Below, in pieces: positions 11,430 to 22,810 of a stretch of 64,000 nt of DNA. The first letter of the stretch is position 1, and every line of letters starts with the position of its first letter. Under the pieces are notes generated by a model that was not told the DNA's origin, searched no databases, and was given only the letters and a program-made list of their open reading frames with translations. Origin of the DNA: Dioscorea cayenensis subsp. rotundata (lineage: Eukaryota > Streptophyta > Magnoliopsida > Dioscoreales > Dioscoreaceae); the NCBI RefSeq assembly GCF_009730915.1, contig NC_052489.1, positions 27,087,916 through 27,151,915 on the forward strand, in the 5' to 3' direction. Both the position numbers and the translations under genes were made by a program.

Positions 11430-14400
11430 TCTTGTCCCTGTTTCCGTTTAAAATTATACAGTTTTTTGTTTAAACATAAATGTTTCCGTTTAAAATTATC
11501 AAGTTTCTGTTTAAATATATCCAGGTTTAAGTTTAAAGCGAAATGATTTTTAGTAGAGTATTCGGATTCTACGAGCGTGTCCAGTCCCACCTCAAGGCCA
11601 CCCTCGACAATTTAGTAGGCCTTCCTTACTCGTTAGATCATTTTTGAAGTTTTGTCATTGCATGTCGGACAACGTTACGAGGGCGCTAATCATTTAAAAA
11701 AACTCATTTCACTACCACGAGTGCGGACACGATCGTAGATCTTTACGAAAGAACTATCGCCAACTAAGCATAAATGATAACTTATATTCGTTACATATGT
11801 TTGCCACAAACTATCGCATATTATTGTACATTTTGCTCGTTATTTATGAAAAATCGTTTTCATAAACAAACCCAAATTTAAAAATGAAACAATGATATTT
11901 AAACATAAACATAGTTGTATAAGTTAATTATTGATTAATTATCCCGGGTTTACGCTTAAAAACTTATGTTTTTTTCTCAACTATTATTGTCATGTCTTTT
12001 GTTTCAGTTTAAAATTATACTGAGTTTTTTTGTTTAAGCTTAAATGTTTCCGTTTAAATTTATCAAGTCTCTGTTTAAAAATGTTATGTCTCTGTTTAAA
12101 TATATCCGGTTTAAGTTTAAAGCGAAATGATTTTTAGTAGGTATTCGGATTCTACGAGCGTGTCCAGTCTCACCTCAAGGCCACTCTGACAATTTAGTAG
12201 GCCTTCCTTACTCGTTAGATCATTTTTGAAGTTTTTGTCGTTTGCATGTCGGACAGACGTTTTGAAGGCGCTAATCATTTAAAAAAACTCATTTCACTAC
12301 CACGAGTGCGGACACGATCGTAGATCTTAGCAAAGAAACTATCGCTAACTAAGCGTAAATGATAACTTATATTAGTTACATATGTTTTGCCCTACAAACT
12401 ATCGCATATTATTGTACATTTTGCTCGTTATTTATGAAAAATCGTTTTCATAAACAAACCCAAATTTAAAATGAAACAATGATATTTAAACATAAACATA
12501 GTTGTATAAGTTAATTATTGATTAATTATCCCAGTTTTACGCTTAAAAACTTATGTTTTTTTCTCAACTATTATTATCATGTCTTTGTTTCCGTTTAAAA
12601 ATTATCTGAGTTTTTGTTTAAGCTTAAATGTTTCCGTTTAAATTTATCAAGTCTCGTTTAAAAATGTTATGTCTCTGTTTAAATATATTCGGTTTAAGTT
12701 TAAGCAGAAATGATTTTAGTAGGTATTCGGATTCTACGGGCGTATCCGTCTCACCTCGAGGCCACCCTCGACGATTTAGTAGGCCTTCCTTACTCGTTAG
12801 ATCATTTTTGAAGTTTTTGTCGTTTGCATGTCGGACAACGTTTTTGAGGCGCTAATCATTTAAAAAAACTCATTTCACTACCACGAGTGCGGACACATGA
12901 TCGTAGATCTTGCAAAGAACTATCGCATGACTAAGCGTAAATGATAACTTATATTAGATTACATATGTTTTGCCACAAACTATCGCATATTATTATACAT
13001 TTTGCTCGTTATTTATGAAAATCGTTTTCATAAACAAACGCAAATTTAAAAATGAAACAATGATATTTAAACATAAGCATAGTTGTATAAGTTAATTATT
13101 GATTAATTATCCCGGTTTACGCTTAAAACTTATGTTTTTCTCAACTATTATTATCATGTCTTTGTTTCAGTTTAAAATTATACGAGTTTTTTTGTTTAAG
13201 CTTAAATGTTTCCGTTTAAATTTATCAAAGTCTCTGTTTAAAAATGTTATGTCTCTGTTTAAATATATCCGGTTTAAGTTTAAGCAGAAATGATTTTTAG
13301 TAGGTATTCGGATTCTACGGCGTATCCAGTCCCACCTCGAGGCCACCCTGAGCGATTTAGTAGGTCTTTCTTACTCGTTAGATCATTTTGAAGTTTTGTC
13401 GTTGCATGTCGGACAGACGTTATGAAGCGCTAATCATTTAAAAAACTCATTTCACTACCACGAGTGCGGACAGCGATCGTAGATCTTGCGAAAGAACTAT
13501 CGCTGACTAAGCGTAAATGATAACTTATATTCGTTACATATGTTTGCCACAAACTATCGCATATTATTGTACATTTTGCTCGTTATTTATGAAAAATCGT
13601 TTTTCATAAACAAACCCAAATTTAAAAATGAAACAATGATATTTAAACATAAAACATAGTTGTATAAGTTAATTATTGATTAATTATCCCAGTTTACGCT
13701 TAAAAACTTATGTTTTTCTCAACTATTATTATCAGTGTCTTTGTTTCCGTTTAAAAATTATACGAGTTTTTTTGTTTAAGCTTAAATGTTTTCAGTTTAA
13801 ATTTATCAAGTCTCTGTTTAAAATGTTATGTCTCTGTTTAAATATATCCGGTTTTAAGTTTAAAGCAGAAATGATTTTTAGTAGGTATTCGGATTCTACG
13901 AGCGTGTCCAGTCTCACCTCGAGGCCACTCTGACAATTTAGTAGGCCTTCCTTACTCGTTAGATCATTTTTGAAGTTTTGTCGTTGCATGTCGGACAGAC
14001 GTTTTGAAAGGCGCTAATCATTTAAAAAAACTCATTTCACTACTACGAGTGCGGACACTGATCGTAGATCTTATGAAAGAAACTATCGCCAACTAAGCGT
14101 AAATGATAACTTATATTAGATTTACATATGTTTGCCACAAACTATCGCATATTATTGTACATTTTGCTCGTTATTTATGAAAATCGTTTTCATAAACAAA
14201 CCCAAATTTAAAATGAAACAATGATATTTAAACATAAACATAGTTGTATAAGTTAATTATTGATTAATTATCCCAGTTTTTGCTTAAAACTTATGTTTTT
14301 TCTCAACTATTATTATCATGTCTTTGTTTCCGTTTAAAATTATACAGTTTTTTGTTTAAGCTTAAATGTTTCCGTTTAAATTTATCAAGTCTCTGTTTAA

Positions 14401-16503
14401 AATGTTATGTCTCTGTTTAAATATATTCAGTTTAAGTTTAAAGCAGAAATGATTTTTAGTAGGTATTCGGATTCTACGGCGTGTCCAGTCTCACCTCAAG
14501 GCCACTTTCCGACGATTTAGTAGGCCTTCCTTACTCGTTAGATCATTTTTGAAGTTTTTGTCGTTGCATGTCGGACAACGTTTTGAAGGCGCTAATCATT
14601 TAAAAAACTCATTTCACTACCACGAGTGCGGACACAATCGTAGATCTTGCAAAGAACTATCGCCAACTAAGCATAAATGATAACTTATATTCGTTACATA
14701 TGTTTGCCACAAACTATCGCATATTATTGTACATTTTGCTCGTTATTTATGAAAATCGTTTTCATAAACAAACCCAAATTTAAAATGAAACAATGATATT
14801 TAAACATAAACATAGTTGTATAAGTTAATTATTGATTAATTATCCCAGTTTCTGCTTAAAACTTATGTTTTTTCTCAACTATTATTGTCATGTCTTTGTT
14901 TCCGTTTAAAATTATACAGTTTTTTGTTTAAGCTTAAATGTTTCCGTTTAAATTTATCAAGTCTCTGTTTAAAATGTTATGTCTCTGTTTAAATATATCC
15001 AGTTTAAGTTTAAACAGAAATGATTTTAGTAGGTATTCGGATTCTACGAGCGTATCCGTCTCACCTCAAGGCCACCCTGACAATTTAGTAGGCCTTCCTT
15101 ACTCGTTAGATCATTTTGAAGTTTTGTCATTGCATGTCGGACAACGTTTTGAAGGCGCTAATCATTTAAAAAACTCATTTCACTACCACGAGTGCGGACA
15201 CAATCGTAGATCTTGCAAAGAAACTATCGCCAACTAAGCATAAATGATAACTTATATTCGTTACATATGTTTGCCACAAACTATCGCATATTATTGTACA
15301 TTTTGCTCGTTATTTATGAAAATCGTTTTCATAAACAAACCCAAATTTAAAATGAAACAATGATATTTAAACATAAACATAGTTGTATAAGTTAATTATT
15401 GATTAATTATCCCAGTTTCTGCTTAAAACTTATGTTTTTTCTCAACTATTATTGTCATGTCTTTGTTTCCGTTTAAAATTATACAGTTTTTTGTTTAAGC
15501 TTAAATGTTTCCGTTTAAATTTATCAAGTCTCTGTTTAAAATGTTATGTCTCTGTTTAAATATATTCAGTTTAAGTTTAAACAGAAATGATTTTAGTAGG
15601 TATTCGGATTCTACGAGCGTATCCAGTCCCACCTCGAGGCCACCCCTGACGATTTAGTAGGCCTTCCTTACTCGTTAGATCATTTTTGAAGTTTTGTCGT
15701 TTGCGTGTCGGACAGACGTTTTGAAGGCGCTAATCATTTAAAAAAACTCATTTCACTACCACGAGTGCGGACACGATCGTAGATCTTGCGAAAGAACTAT
15801 CGCTGACTAAGCGTAAATGATAACTTATATTCGTTACATATGTTTGCCACAAACTATCGCATATTATTGATACATTTTGCTCGATTATTTATGAAAATCG
15901 TTTTTCATAAACAAACCCAAATTTAAAAATGAAACAATGATATTTAAACAGAAACATAGTTGTACAAGTTAATTATTGATTAATTATCCCAGTTTACGCT
16001 TAAAACTTATGTTTTTTTCTCAACTATTATTATCGTATCTTTGTTTCAGTTTAAAAATTATACGAGTTTTTTTGTTTAAGCTTAAATGTTTCAGTTTAAA
16101 TTTATCAAATCTACTGTTTAAAAATGTTATGTCTCTGTTTAAATATATCCAGTTCGGTTTAAGCGAAATGATTTTTAGTAGGTATTCGGATTCTACGAGC
16201 ATATCCAGTCCACCTCAAGGCCACCCTGACGATTTAGTAGGTCTTCCTTATTCGTTAGATCATTTTGAAGTTTTGTCATTGCATGTCGGACAACGTTTTG
16301 AAGGCGCTAATCATTTAAAAAACTCATTTCACTACTACGAGTGCGGACACATGATCGTAGATCTTTGCAAAAGAAACTATCGCCAACTAAACGTAAATGA
16401 TAACTTATATTCGTTACATATGTTTGCCACAAACTATCACATATTATTGTACATTTTGCTCGTTATTTATGAAAATCGTTTTCATAAACAAACACAAATT
16501 TAA
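11430..16503. repeat. Nine-copy tandem array, unit ~567-583 bp
   Basis: The anchor ATTCGGATTCTACG recurs at about 11560, 12142, 12725, 13305, 13887, 14465, 15035, 15602 and 16183, giving spacings of 582, 583, 580, 582, 578, 570, 567 and 581 bp. Each unit has a block of phased GTTTAA motifs, a conserved GC-richer middle (CCACGAGTGCGGACAC and TCGTAGATCTT), a perfect 10-bp-arm palindrome (TTTATGAAAA / TTTTCATAAA around TCG) and an AT-rich tail. Units are close to each other but differ by many 1-3 base indels. Open frames in it are short and not conserved in frame between units. Confidence 0.93.
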
Positions 16504-17404
16504 AAAGAAAAGATGAAATTTAAATAGAAAGCGTCGTGAGTTAAAAGCGAAAACATTGATATTTAAACATAAACTTTGAAACTCAAATAGAACAATCGAT
16601 AGTTAAGCAGAAATAACAATATTTACATTCAAAAATTAAACGCGGCAGTCCTAGACAAATGTGGATCGAGTCGGACATCACAATGAAATTGTAAAACAAT
16701 CAAAAAATCTCCTTCGACACAATATTATCGCTTTTTGATTATGTACACAAAGCGAAAATGAAAAAAACAATCAAAAACTCTTTGCAGAAAAATCTTCCTA
16801 CAAACTACAAGATCATCCAATAATCACACCATGAAAGCCGAAAAAAATTCTCTTTCTAATAGAATACTTTAGAAATCAAACTAAAAAAAGAAACCTACTG
16901 AATATCAAAACAAAGGAAACGCAGCAACATCTTCAACGGCGATCCACCTCGTCTCAATACTTGGAGCGCAAAACTAATGAAATGTCAAAGAGTTGAGTGG
17001 GAGTTCTTCTTCGAGGCGATGGTCGATCCTACGGAAGATGTCCGGGATAGCGACAACTTTGAAAAAAAGGACAAAGTCGAAGAGATGAAGAGATGAAAAA
17101 GAGAAAAAGAAACCAAAGGACCAATAATGGTGTTCTCCGTGGATTAACCAAGAAAAAAGCGGATTCCTCTTAAAGAGAAAAATTATCATGACGAAAGGCG
17201 TTATGGATCGACCACGCCCTCACTTTGCACAACTTCCCATCGAGGGATAATTTCGTCCAAAAATTTAAAAACTAACTCCATTAAACGCTTGAGGGGTTTC
17301 AAATTCATTAGTATTTAAAAGGAAGGGGTTTTTAGGGATTCCTAAATTAATGGGGTGTTTTTGGAAATATTAGAAACTTAGGGGGTTATTTTGGCAATTT
17401 CCTC
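16504..17404. other. Unique right part of the Mutator-like element
   Basis: About 0.9 kb follows the array. It starts with more TTTAAA-type sequence, then a GC-richer purine-rich stretch (16960-17220), then the right terminal inverted repeat. I recognise no gene. Frames on either strand are short and compositionally biased. Confidence 0.4.
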
Positions 17405-18161
17405 TAAATATTATTATGCTAAAATTTTTCCCTAAATCATTTAAGGTCAAAAATTCTGAAAATTGAAGCTCGAACACCATCGGCGTCCGCTTCCGACCAG
17501 CGAAACAGAAGAAGCTCAGAGTTGTGAGCCGAATCCTCTCGATCCCATTGCCGGCTGCTTCTCCTTCTCGATCGGTAGGTCGTTGATGCCCCAAACCCTT
17601 GTTTTCCATGTTCTTGTCTCTCCATTGATGTGCAATTGGTCGGTGTTCTCGTTCTGCTTAAGATCTTTCGTTTTCCTTTTCGTTTGTTGGTCTAGGGTTT
17701 AGAAATCGGAGAGAATTTCCGAAGGGCTATCTGTTCAAAACCCTAGAAGTTTTATTTTTGATCGAGAAAGAACGTTAAGTTGTTGAAACGTGTGTATGTG
17801 GCTTTTTTTCATTCACTCATGAAATTTGTACTAATTCATTAAAGAGCTAGGAAAGCAGGGTTTTATTTTTCGTTCCTGTTGATTTTAATTTTTCCTAGTT
17901 TCTGGAACAAATTTTTGGTTTGTGCTGATGTTTTTACCTTGTTATCCGTGCAAATTGGATTTATTTTCCATCATTTCAAAGCAAAAAAGGACATCTTTGA
18001 ATCAAATTCTATTTCACAGTGTGCTAATTGATTTCTCATATGTATAAACCATGAAAAGGAATCCCTGTTCTAGAAATGACATTAGTGAAATCACCAATGG
18101 TGATTGATAGCTTGGATTTTTCAGTTCTGGAAATCACGTTATTGAAATCACTACAGGGAAA

Positions 18162-20489
18162 ATGCTTGGTGGGTTGTATGGGGACTTGCCTCCCCCATCA
18201 TCTGCCGAAGAAGAGAAGAGCAATAGCTCAGTGGTCTGGTCGAGCAGTGCCAAGATGGCGCCACCTGCACTGAGGAAACCAGCGTCAGTCCTGGCGCCGC
18301 CTCAATCCGTGTTGAAGAGCCAACAGTCCCAAAACAAGTCCAAAAACTCACTACCACCACAGTCTAAAACAGCAACTTCAACTCTGCCTCCTCCGGCACT
18401 GCCTGATAGTGGCATGAAGAGTCCTACTTTCCAACCAGCGCTTGTGGGGGTGACATCCACTGTAATTGAGGAATATGATCCGGCAAGACCAAATGACTAT
18501 GAGGATTATAGAAGGGAGAAGAAGAGGCGTGCCGTGGAGGCTGAGATGAAGAGGGAGCTCGAGAGGAGACGTAGGGAAGAGGAAGAGAGGGAGAGAGAAC
18601 GAGAGCAGAGGGAACGAGAGGCTTCTGAAAGATTGGAAAGAGATCATCATTCAAGGTCATCATCATTGAATATTTCTGGCGAAGAAGCATGGAAGCGACG
18701 TGCTGCAATGAGTGGGGCTGCTCCAAGATCTCCATCTCCTCCACCAAATGGGGAAGGGTTTAGTATAGGGAAATCAGGGACAGCTGGGTTGGGAGTTGGT
18801 GCTGGTGGACAGATGACTGCTGCCCAGAGGATGATGGCAAAGATGGGTTGGAAAGAAGGTCAGGGACTTGGCAAGCAAGAGCAGGGAATAACTACACCTC
18901 TAATGGCCAAAAAGACTGATAGGCGAGCTGGAGTAATTGTTAATGCCAGTGAGTCAAAATCCGACAAGAAGCCAAAGAGCGTGAACCTTAATGGCCCACC
19001 TACTCGCGTCTTACTACTGCGCAACATGGTATGTGTTTACTCCATGTTTTTTGATGTTCAATCATATCTTGAGACTCACTTGTTTATGCATTTTGTTTCT
19101 GTTATTGCATCTACTTCACAGTTCATTTTGTTGCAAATATCATATAGAACTACCTTGATGCTTCTTCAGCTGCCATTATTTGCATATTTCTGTTCACCTA
19201 CACTGGAATTAGAAACCAAGATAATTTAATCTAAGTTGAACTTATTGATATTTTATCTGTTTTTTTCTTCTTTTTTCTGAAGCATCTTAAGTGATATTAG
19301 TTTGGAGTTCCATTAAAAATCGTTCTTCTTGGTTTGTTTATGAATAATGACACCGGATCTTGTCTATACATTACTTGAGCCATGTTGCATCACGTTACTT
19401 TTTTTTTCCTGGTTCAATTCATGTCATTAGAATTCAAGTATGCCTGGCATCAATCCATATCTGATATTGACGGCAAAGTTGGCGAGTTGTTTATCCACAA
19501 AAGTGAAATATATCTTTAGCTCTTAAGCAAAAGAATATCTCACATTATCATAATTTCCTGGGAAATTAAGGAACCGGCAAAAGTGGTTTTTGCAGGTCTT
19601 ATTTTGTTTCACATATATGGAGCTTTGAAATGTTAAAACTCCTGTAACTTTGATCTACATTCAGCTGGTAGTTGATTTTGTTCCATGTTAGTGTGCTATT
19701 CAGTTCTGAAGTGGAAGTCATCTGTCTGGCCAGAGTTTTAACTGTTTTTACAGAGTTTTATGGGTTTCTCATACCCAACTTAGCAAAGCATGAGAAGACA
19801 AATGATCATTTTAATTTGGTGGGTATAGTAAAATGTATCAGAAGTATGAGGGCATTGCAAAATGCGTAAAGTTAATTTGGTGTCAGATGTTATTGTTGAT
19901 GCAAGGGCAGCAACATTCTGAATTTGCCCAATTGATTGTTAAACCCAAATAACGTTCGGATTGGATAACTTACTGAAGAAACTTCAACATGATTGAGAAA
20001 TAACCAAAACATTAAACCATTACTTGCAATATCAATATGTAGAAAAGAGTAGACAATAATTGTGTTTGTTTTTTATTTGGGGTAACCATTTTGTGCCAGA
20101 CCATGTAAATCAACAACAGTCTTACGTGGTCAGAGATGAAGCTTAGTTTACAGAAACACAGATTTCTTAACCCATTATATGTTTATTGGCAGGTTGGTCC
20201 AGGTGAGGTCGACGATGAACTTGAAGACGAGGTCGCTTCAGAGTGTGCCAAATACGGTTCAGTGACGCGAGTCCTGATATTTGAGATCACTGAGCCAAAC
20301 TTCCCATCAGATGAAGCCGTCAGGATCTTCATACAATTTGAGAGATCAGAGGAAACAACAAAAGCTCTGATCGATCTAGACGGGAGATACTTCGGTGGCA
20401 GAGTGGTGCGCGCATCATTTTACGAAGAAGAGAGATTCAACAGAAACGAACTAGCTCCCATACCTGGTGAAATACCCGGTTTCTCTTAA
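18162..20489 (+). CDS. DRT111: DRT111/SFPS splicing factor (SPF45-type, G-patch + RRM)
   Basis: Two coding exons, 18162-19028 (289 codons) and 20193-20489 (98 codons plus TAA), join in phase 0 and give 387 aa, the length I recall for the Arabidopsis protein. The start MLGGLYGDLPPPSS is the conserved N-terminus. Residues ~115-165 are a charged helical REEEEREREREQ region. A G-patch lies at ~220-265 (MMAKMGWKEGQGLGKQEQG), and a C-terminal UHM-type RRM at ~283-380 runs from TRVLLLRNMVGPGEVDDEL to FGGRVVRASFYEEERF. It is a nuclear spliceosome-associated factor that selects 3' splice sites and is linked to phytochrome and ABA signalling in Arabidopsis. The leader starts near 17470 and appears to contain an intron (donor near 17575, acceptor probably at 18156). 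Confidence 0.95.
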
Positions 20490-21639
20490 AACCCAAGAAG
20501 CTGTTAAAAAAATTCCAGTTACTTTTTTTTCAAAAACACCTGTCTGGATGCTAAAATTGTAAACTTCAGACTCTATTTATTCATCATCATGTTATTAAAA
20601 TCCAGAATTATGATGATTATGACATGAGAATCAAATCACAAAGTGAATTTGGGTTTGAGATTTGTTAAGTGAAAAGCAATCTTTGTGTGGTGGACTAGTG
20701 TGATGGTGGCATGTGTCTATTTTTTTTTGTGGAACTTTGTTTTTCTTAGCGGGTTATCGGATCTTTAACACGCGGCAAGCGGATCCGATGGTTTATTACT
20801 ACCCAGGCGCGCACTATCCGGTTCTCGCCAGCCACTCGCTGTGATGTGGGGCCCATGGGCTCACATCTTATCATACGTGAACCGCACGCTGTGCCTCGCC
20901 GTACCCCGGGCAGCACAGGAATCTCCCCGCAGGACCCTTCCATCATAGTTAATCAACGGCTCAGATCGCTCCACAACTCTCGGAAGATTCTCGAACCCCA
21001 AACCCCCACCACAACACCATCCCCTATAACCGCCGCCGAAGGACTCCCCAAATCTGAACAAAATCTAAATCCCTCGGGATTAAAGAAACGAAATCCGAGG
21101 AGATGGCGTGGATTGTGGTGGTTTGAGTCGATGGGAGTTCAAATTCGCTTGCTGTGAAGGTTCTTGCATTGTTCTGGTGAGGAATTGAACGCTGATTTTG
21201 GTTGGTTGGTTTTTGGAATGTTTTCTTTTTGATTTGGGATTGGTCTTGAGTTGCGGTTTGGGGAATGAGGCAATTGAATTGTGTTGTGGATGGTGAAGGC
21301 TTGATTTGGTTGATTCTTTGCAACATTGCGTTGCGACATTGCATTCTTATTGGTTTTGGGTTGAATTGTTAGGAATTATCCATCGGTGCAGTGAAAAGAA
21401 AGGTTTTTTTTATTATTAAAAAAAAATTATTTGTTTGAGAAATTTGGTAAATAGAAGCAAAAGTAGGGTATTCGTCCATACGGATTAAGCAAAATCTTGT
21501 TTCGCTGTGAAAAATGACACCACATCTGTGAGATAAGGGTTGTTTTCCATGCCAATGATACATCAATGCTAACATCTTCGTTCCTGTTGTTTTAGGGCTA
21601 TATAATATGTACCAAGATGTATATATTTTGAATCATGCT

Positions 21640-22260
21640 AGACCTTGTTACCCGGTGTTGCAACATGACAAAACTATTTTCACTCTGGATATCAATTAGG
21701 CATTGTTGCATATGCTGACTAATTGGAAACATGCCCACTGTCTTCCATAATTTTATTCTAAGTTTGTTATTACATTATTTCAATAACCCACTTCCATCAT
21801 GGAAGAATTGAGCTGGAGCTAGTTACCTGGTGTTCTCTTGCCTCTCGCAACTGTTCAGGAGCAACAATTCTCACTTTCAGATATCAATTAGGTGTTGTCG
21901 CATGTGTTGACCAATTGGACACATGCCCTGTGTCTTCCATAATTCTATTTTAATTGTTTGTTCCTACATGATTTCAAGAATCTCCATCTGTCATGGCTGA
22001 ATCTTTCTTCCATAATTCCATTCTAATTGTTTGTTCTTACATGATTTTATGAACCTCCATCTGTCATGGCTGAATCAAGCTAGAGCTGGTTGCCCTGTGT
22101 TTTCTTGCTTCCTGCTACCGATAAGGAATAAAACAATTCTCACATCAGATATTAATCAGGCGTTGTCGCATATGCTGACCAATTGGAAACATGCCCACTG
22201 TCTTTGGTAACTCTATTCTAAGTGTTTGTTCCTACATAATTTCAAGAGCCTCTTCCATTG
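21640..22260. repeat. Three imperfect tandem repeats in the NF-YA leader intron
   Basis: A block containing GATATCAATTAGG...TGTTG.CGCATATGCTGAC.AATTGG...CATGCCC...TGTCTTCCATAATT recurs with anchors near 21691, 21883 and 22151. The interval between the second and third is longer because a ~75-bp piece ending CTCCATCTGTCATGGCTGAATC is itself duplicated (about 21935-22075). There is no coding potential. Confidence 0.8.
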
Positions 22261-22694
22261 TGTCAAAGCCTTTGGATAATATTCTTAGATCAATAGATTA
22301 CTTTCTGTGCTGCCTGTTCATGATGCTACTTTTGGGTTGTTAGCCAATCAACATACTATTTAACTTTTTTGAACCAATTATATCTAGTCCTTTTTCCTCT
22401 TTACAAGCAATTCATTACATTGAGATTGATGTAAAGAAGAGATGCTGTCTGAATCTGAAATCATGAATGTTTCATATGCTTTTGTATTTATGCTGGATTA
22501 TTGTCCAGGGCTTTTGCACTGGATTGTATATAGGGAAGTTTTAATTATTCTTGGCAGTTTTTCATTTTCTACTTATATGGTATAATAATGTTCTTTGTCT
22601 CTCTTTTGCTTAACTTGTCTGCTATTGTAGTTGTTAATGGTATTCTACTTTTTTCCATTGCAGGTGACTGCTACTAGGAATATTTTGGATTAGG

Positions 22695-22727
22695 ATGGCG
22701 TCACCCGAATTTGTTCTTTGTTCTTAA
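22695..22727 (+). CDS. Short upstream ORF in the NF-YA leader
   Basis: ATGGCGTCACCCGAATTTG... encodes 10 residues (MASPEFVLCS) and stops at TAA, 84 bases before the main ATG. The start has G at +4 and a purine at -3 (GGATG), a reasonable context. It could reduce translation of the main frame. Peptide conservation is unknown. Confidence 0.4.
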   Translation: MASPEFVLCS

Positions 22728-22810
22728 CTTGTCCTTCTTAACTCAGCAGTGTTTTTTTATTTTTCTTTTAAAGTGCCACACCGGTTCTCCCTCAATTTCC
22801 ATTAGGCATC

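Larger units (their letters stand above)
11159..17413. mobile_element. Large non-autonomous Mutator-like element carrying a tandem array
   Basis: The element is 11168-17404 (about 6.2 kb). TAAATATTA occurs exactly at 11159-11167 and 17405-17413, a perfect 9-bp target duplication. The ends are diverged inverted repeats of about 55 bp: the left begins GGGAAAATTACTATTTACAC, and the right, reverse-complemented, begins GAGGAAATTGCCAAAATAAC. Both continue into ...CCCAAACAACCCC / ...CCAAAAACACCCC. The interior is mostly a nine-copy tandem array. The unique right segment (16505-17340) has no recognisable protein. No transposase was found, so mobility would depend on another element. Confidence 0.82.
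20700..22810 (+). other. Promoter and leader of the NF-YA gene
   Basis: The GC-rich stretch 20750-21110 is probably the promoter and first leader exon. A leader intron likely runs from about 21160 to the acceptor at 22664 (TTTCCATTGCAG). It contains three diverged tandem copies of a ~190-270-bp block. A 10-codon upstream ORF precedes the main start. Confidence 0.5.

Noticed and set aside
11430-16503. Possible CRISPR-like or protein-coding repeat array
   Set aside because: Units of ~580 bp without spacers exclude CRISPR. Frames are interrupted differently in each unit, so it is not a repeated gene.
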